DNA of 42,444 bases, taken from positions 1-42,444 of the forward strand of contig JAJQES010000114.1 in assembly GCA_021201565.1 (NCBI GenBank). Direction: 5' to 3'. Source of the stretch: Tannerellaceae bacterium. GTDB lineage: Bacteria; Bacteroidota; Bacteroidia; Bacteroidales; Tannerellaceae. A program made the translations under genes and the position numbers. Under the pieces are notes generated by a model. That model was not told the origin of the DNA and ran no database searches. It saw only the letters and a list, made by a program, of their open reading frames with translations. Of the stretch, positions 41,981-42,444 are shown in pieces (the stretch's first letter is position 1; every line of letters starts with the position of its first letter).

Positions 41981-42444
41981 TTAGGTGTTTATAAGCAGTT
42001 CGGCCTGGGTGTCGCTGTAGGCTTTGATGACGAACCGCTGGTTATTAATTCCCTGTGTGTGGGGGAAGTCGATGCTCTGGATGGCAAGGAACTTGATGCC
42101 GAGCGCGAGGAGCATGTCCTGGTTGACTTCGATCTCCTGTTTTTCCCGGAAAAGGGCGAGCAACTCGTGGATATTGCCCGTGGGATATGTTTTTTCTCCG
42201 GGATTGACGATGATTCCTTCGATGGTGACTTCAAAGTCGTCCTGGCTCCATCGCTCTTTGATGGTTCCATACTCTTTCGCTTTGGCAACATGGCGCCTGA
42301 CAATGATGTTTTTGCTGGTCACGGATACGATGGGTTCGAGGGGGAAGGTGATCCACTCCCCGGCTCCTTTTTTCCGGACGTGCATGGGCATCTGTGAGTG
42401 TACGACTTCGCATCCGGTGAGGGGTCTGGAGGGGGCTTTATAGG
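41981..42444 (-). CDS. DUF6046 family phage tail protein, cut by window end
   Basis: Partial: the frame runs to the last base of the window with no stop (the reading YKAPSRPLTGCEVVHSQ precedes Met at 42391), so the start is outside. At least 153 residues. It resembles DUF6046, a protein seen in prophage tail regions of Bacteroidales: KKGAGEWITFPLEPIVSVTSKNIIVRRHV, WSQDDFEVTIEGIIVNPGEKTYP, ELLALFREKQEIEV. Position before the hub is that of Mu gp43, a DNA-circularisation/N-type tail protein, so it is likely a tail tube-to-hub component. Ends 3 bases before the hub start. Confidence 0.78.
   Translation of the reverse strand, partial: YKAPSRPLTGCEVVHSQMPMHVRKKGAGEWITFPLEPIVSVTSKNIIVRRHVAKAKEYGTIKERWSQDDFEVTIEGIIVNPGEKTYPTGNIHELLALFREKQEIEVNQDMLLALGIKFLAIQSIDFPHTQGINNQRFVIKAYSDTQAELLINT

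Larger units (their letters stand above)
32738..42444 (-). mobile_element. Edge of a prophage or tailocin: contractile-tail baseplate and fibre module
   Basis: Every gene from 32984 to the window end is on the minus strand and reads in Mu/P2-like baseplate order: hub D, spike V, wedge gp25/W, J, I, fibres. Several adjacent genes overlap. The host housekeeping block ends at tRNA-Lys. The left boundary is placed just after the tRNA by inference; the right boundary, capsid, sheath, lysis and integrase genes are not in the window, so prophage and headless tailocin cannot be told apart. Confidence 0.75.

Noticed and set aside
34134-42444. Bacteroidales T6SS or BIS-type injection system
   Set aside because: Gene order with hub D, spike, gp25, J, I and repeat-rich fibres is phage-like; no TssB/C, ClpV or AAA unfoldase is present in the window.

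Overview
This window reads as a Bacteroidales chromosome segment, plausibly Tannerellaceae or Parabacteroides-like; the genus is a guess. Support comes from the gene content: a TonB-dependent receptor paired with a DUF4249 lipoprotein, TlpA-type thioredoxin lipoproteins, DUF3943, a head-GIN domain protein, and an ECF sigma factor coupled to a TonB-domain membrane protein. Promoters also fit: Bacteroidetes-type -7 boxes (TAnnTTTGC) sit just upstream of many starts and there are few Shine-Dalgarno-like sites. I used these -7 boxes to move several starts downstream of the longest possible ORF.

Layout. 1-460 is a mosaic of dispersed repeats. 461-1639 is an AAA_14/DUF4143 ATPase with Gln in the Walker B catalytic position. 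1810-5361 is pyruvate:ferredoxin oxidoreductase (nifJ). 5586-6139 is a RelE/ParE-type toxin-antitoxin pair flanked by two direct copies of a structured repeat. 6447-9791 is the TonB receptor plus DUF4249 lipoprotein. 9972-11006 is an aldo/keto reductase, divergent from a Ser-type sulfatase (11189-12613). 12794-14163 is an ECF sigma factor overlapping a TonB-C membrane protein. 14495-17883 encodes three envelope proteins. 18059-22221 holds an ABC-F ATPase, metF and ilvE. 22222-23164 is gene-free and repeat-rich. 23165-25489 is a tandem pair of TlpA-like lipoproteins. 25907-32568 holds a methyltransferase, a hypothetical gene tail-to-tail with a SUKH protein, DUF3943, a TRIC/UPF0126 channel, type I asparaginase and a YycJ/WalJ-type metallo-hydrolase. 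tRNA-Lys(CTT) lies at 32665-32737.

From just after the tRNA to the window end, all genes are on the minus strand and form the baseplate and tail-fibre half of a contractile phage tail in Mu-like order: DUF6046 protein (cut by the window end), gpD/gp44-like hub, gp45/gpV-like spike, gp25/gpW-like wedge, a small LysM-like protein, baseplate J, a gpI/gp48-position protein, two fibre proteins with shared repeat modules, and two small downstream genes. Several starts overlap the previous stop, so this is one translationally coupled operon. It is the edge of a prophage or tailocin whose other end, capsid genes and integrase lie outside the window.

The most distinctive features are: (1) a fibre coiled coil in which His occupies the same heptad position in 12 of 17 consecutive heptads; and (2) many intergenic structured repeats of several families, some with three-hairpin (cloverleaf-like) architecture whose stems differ between copies by compensatory changes. 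The sequence shows that structure, not only sequence, is kept; what the elements do is not known from this window.
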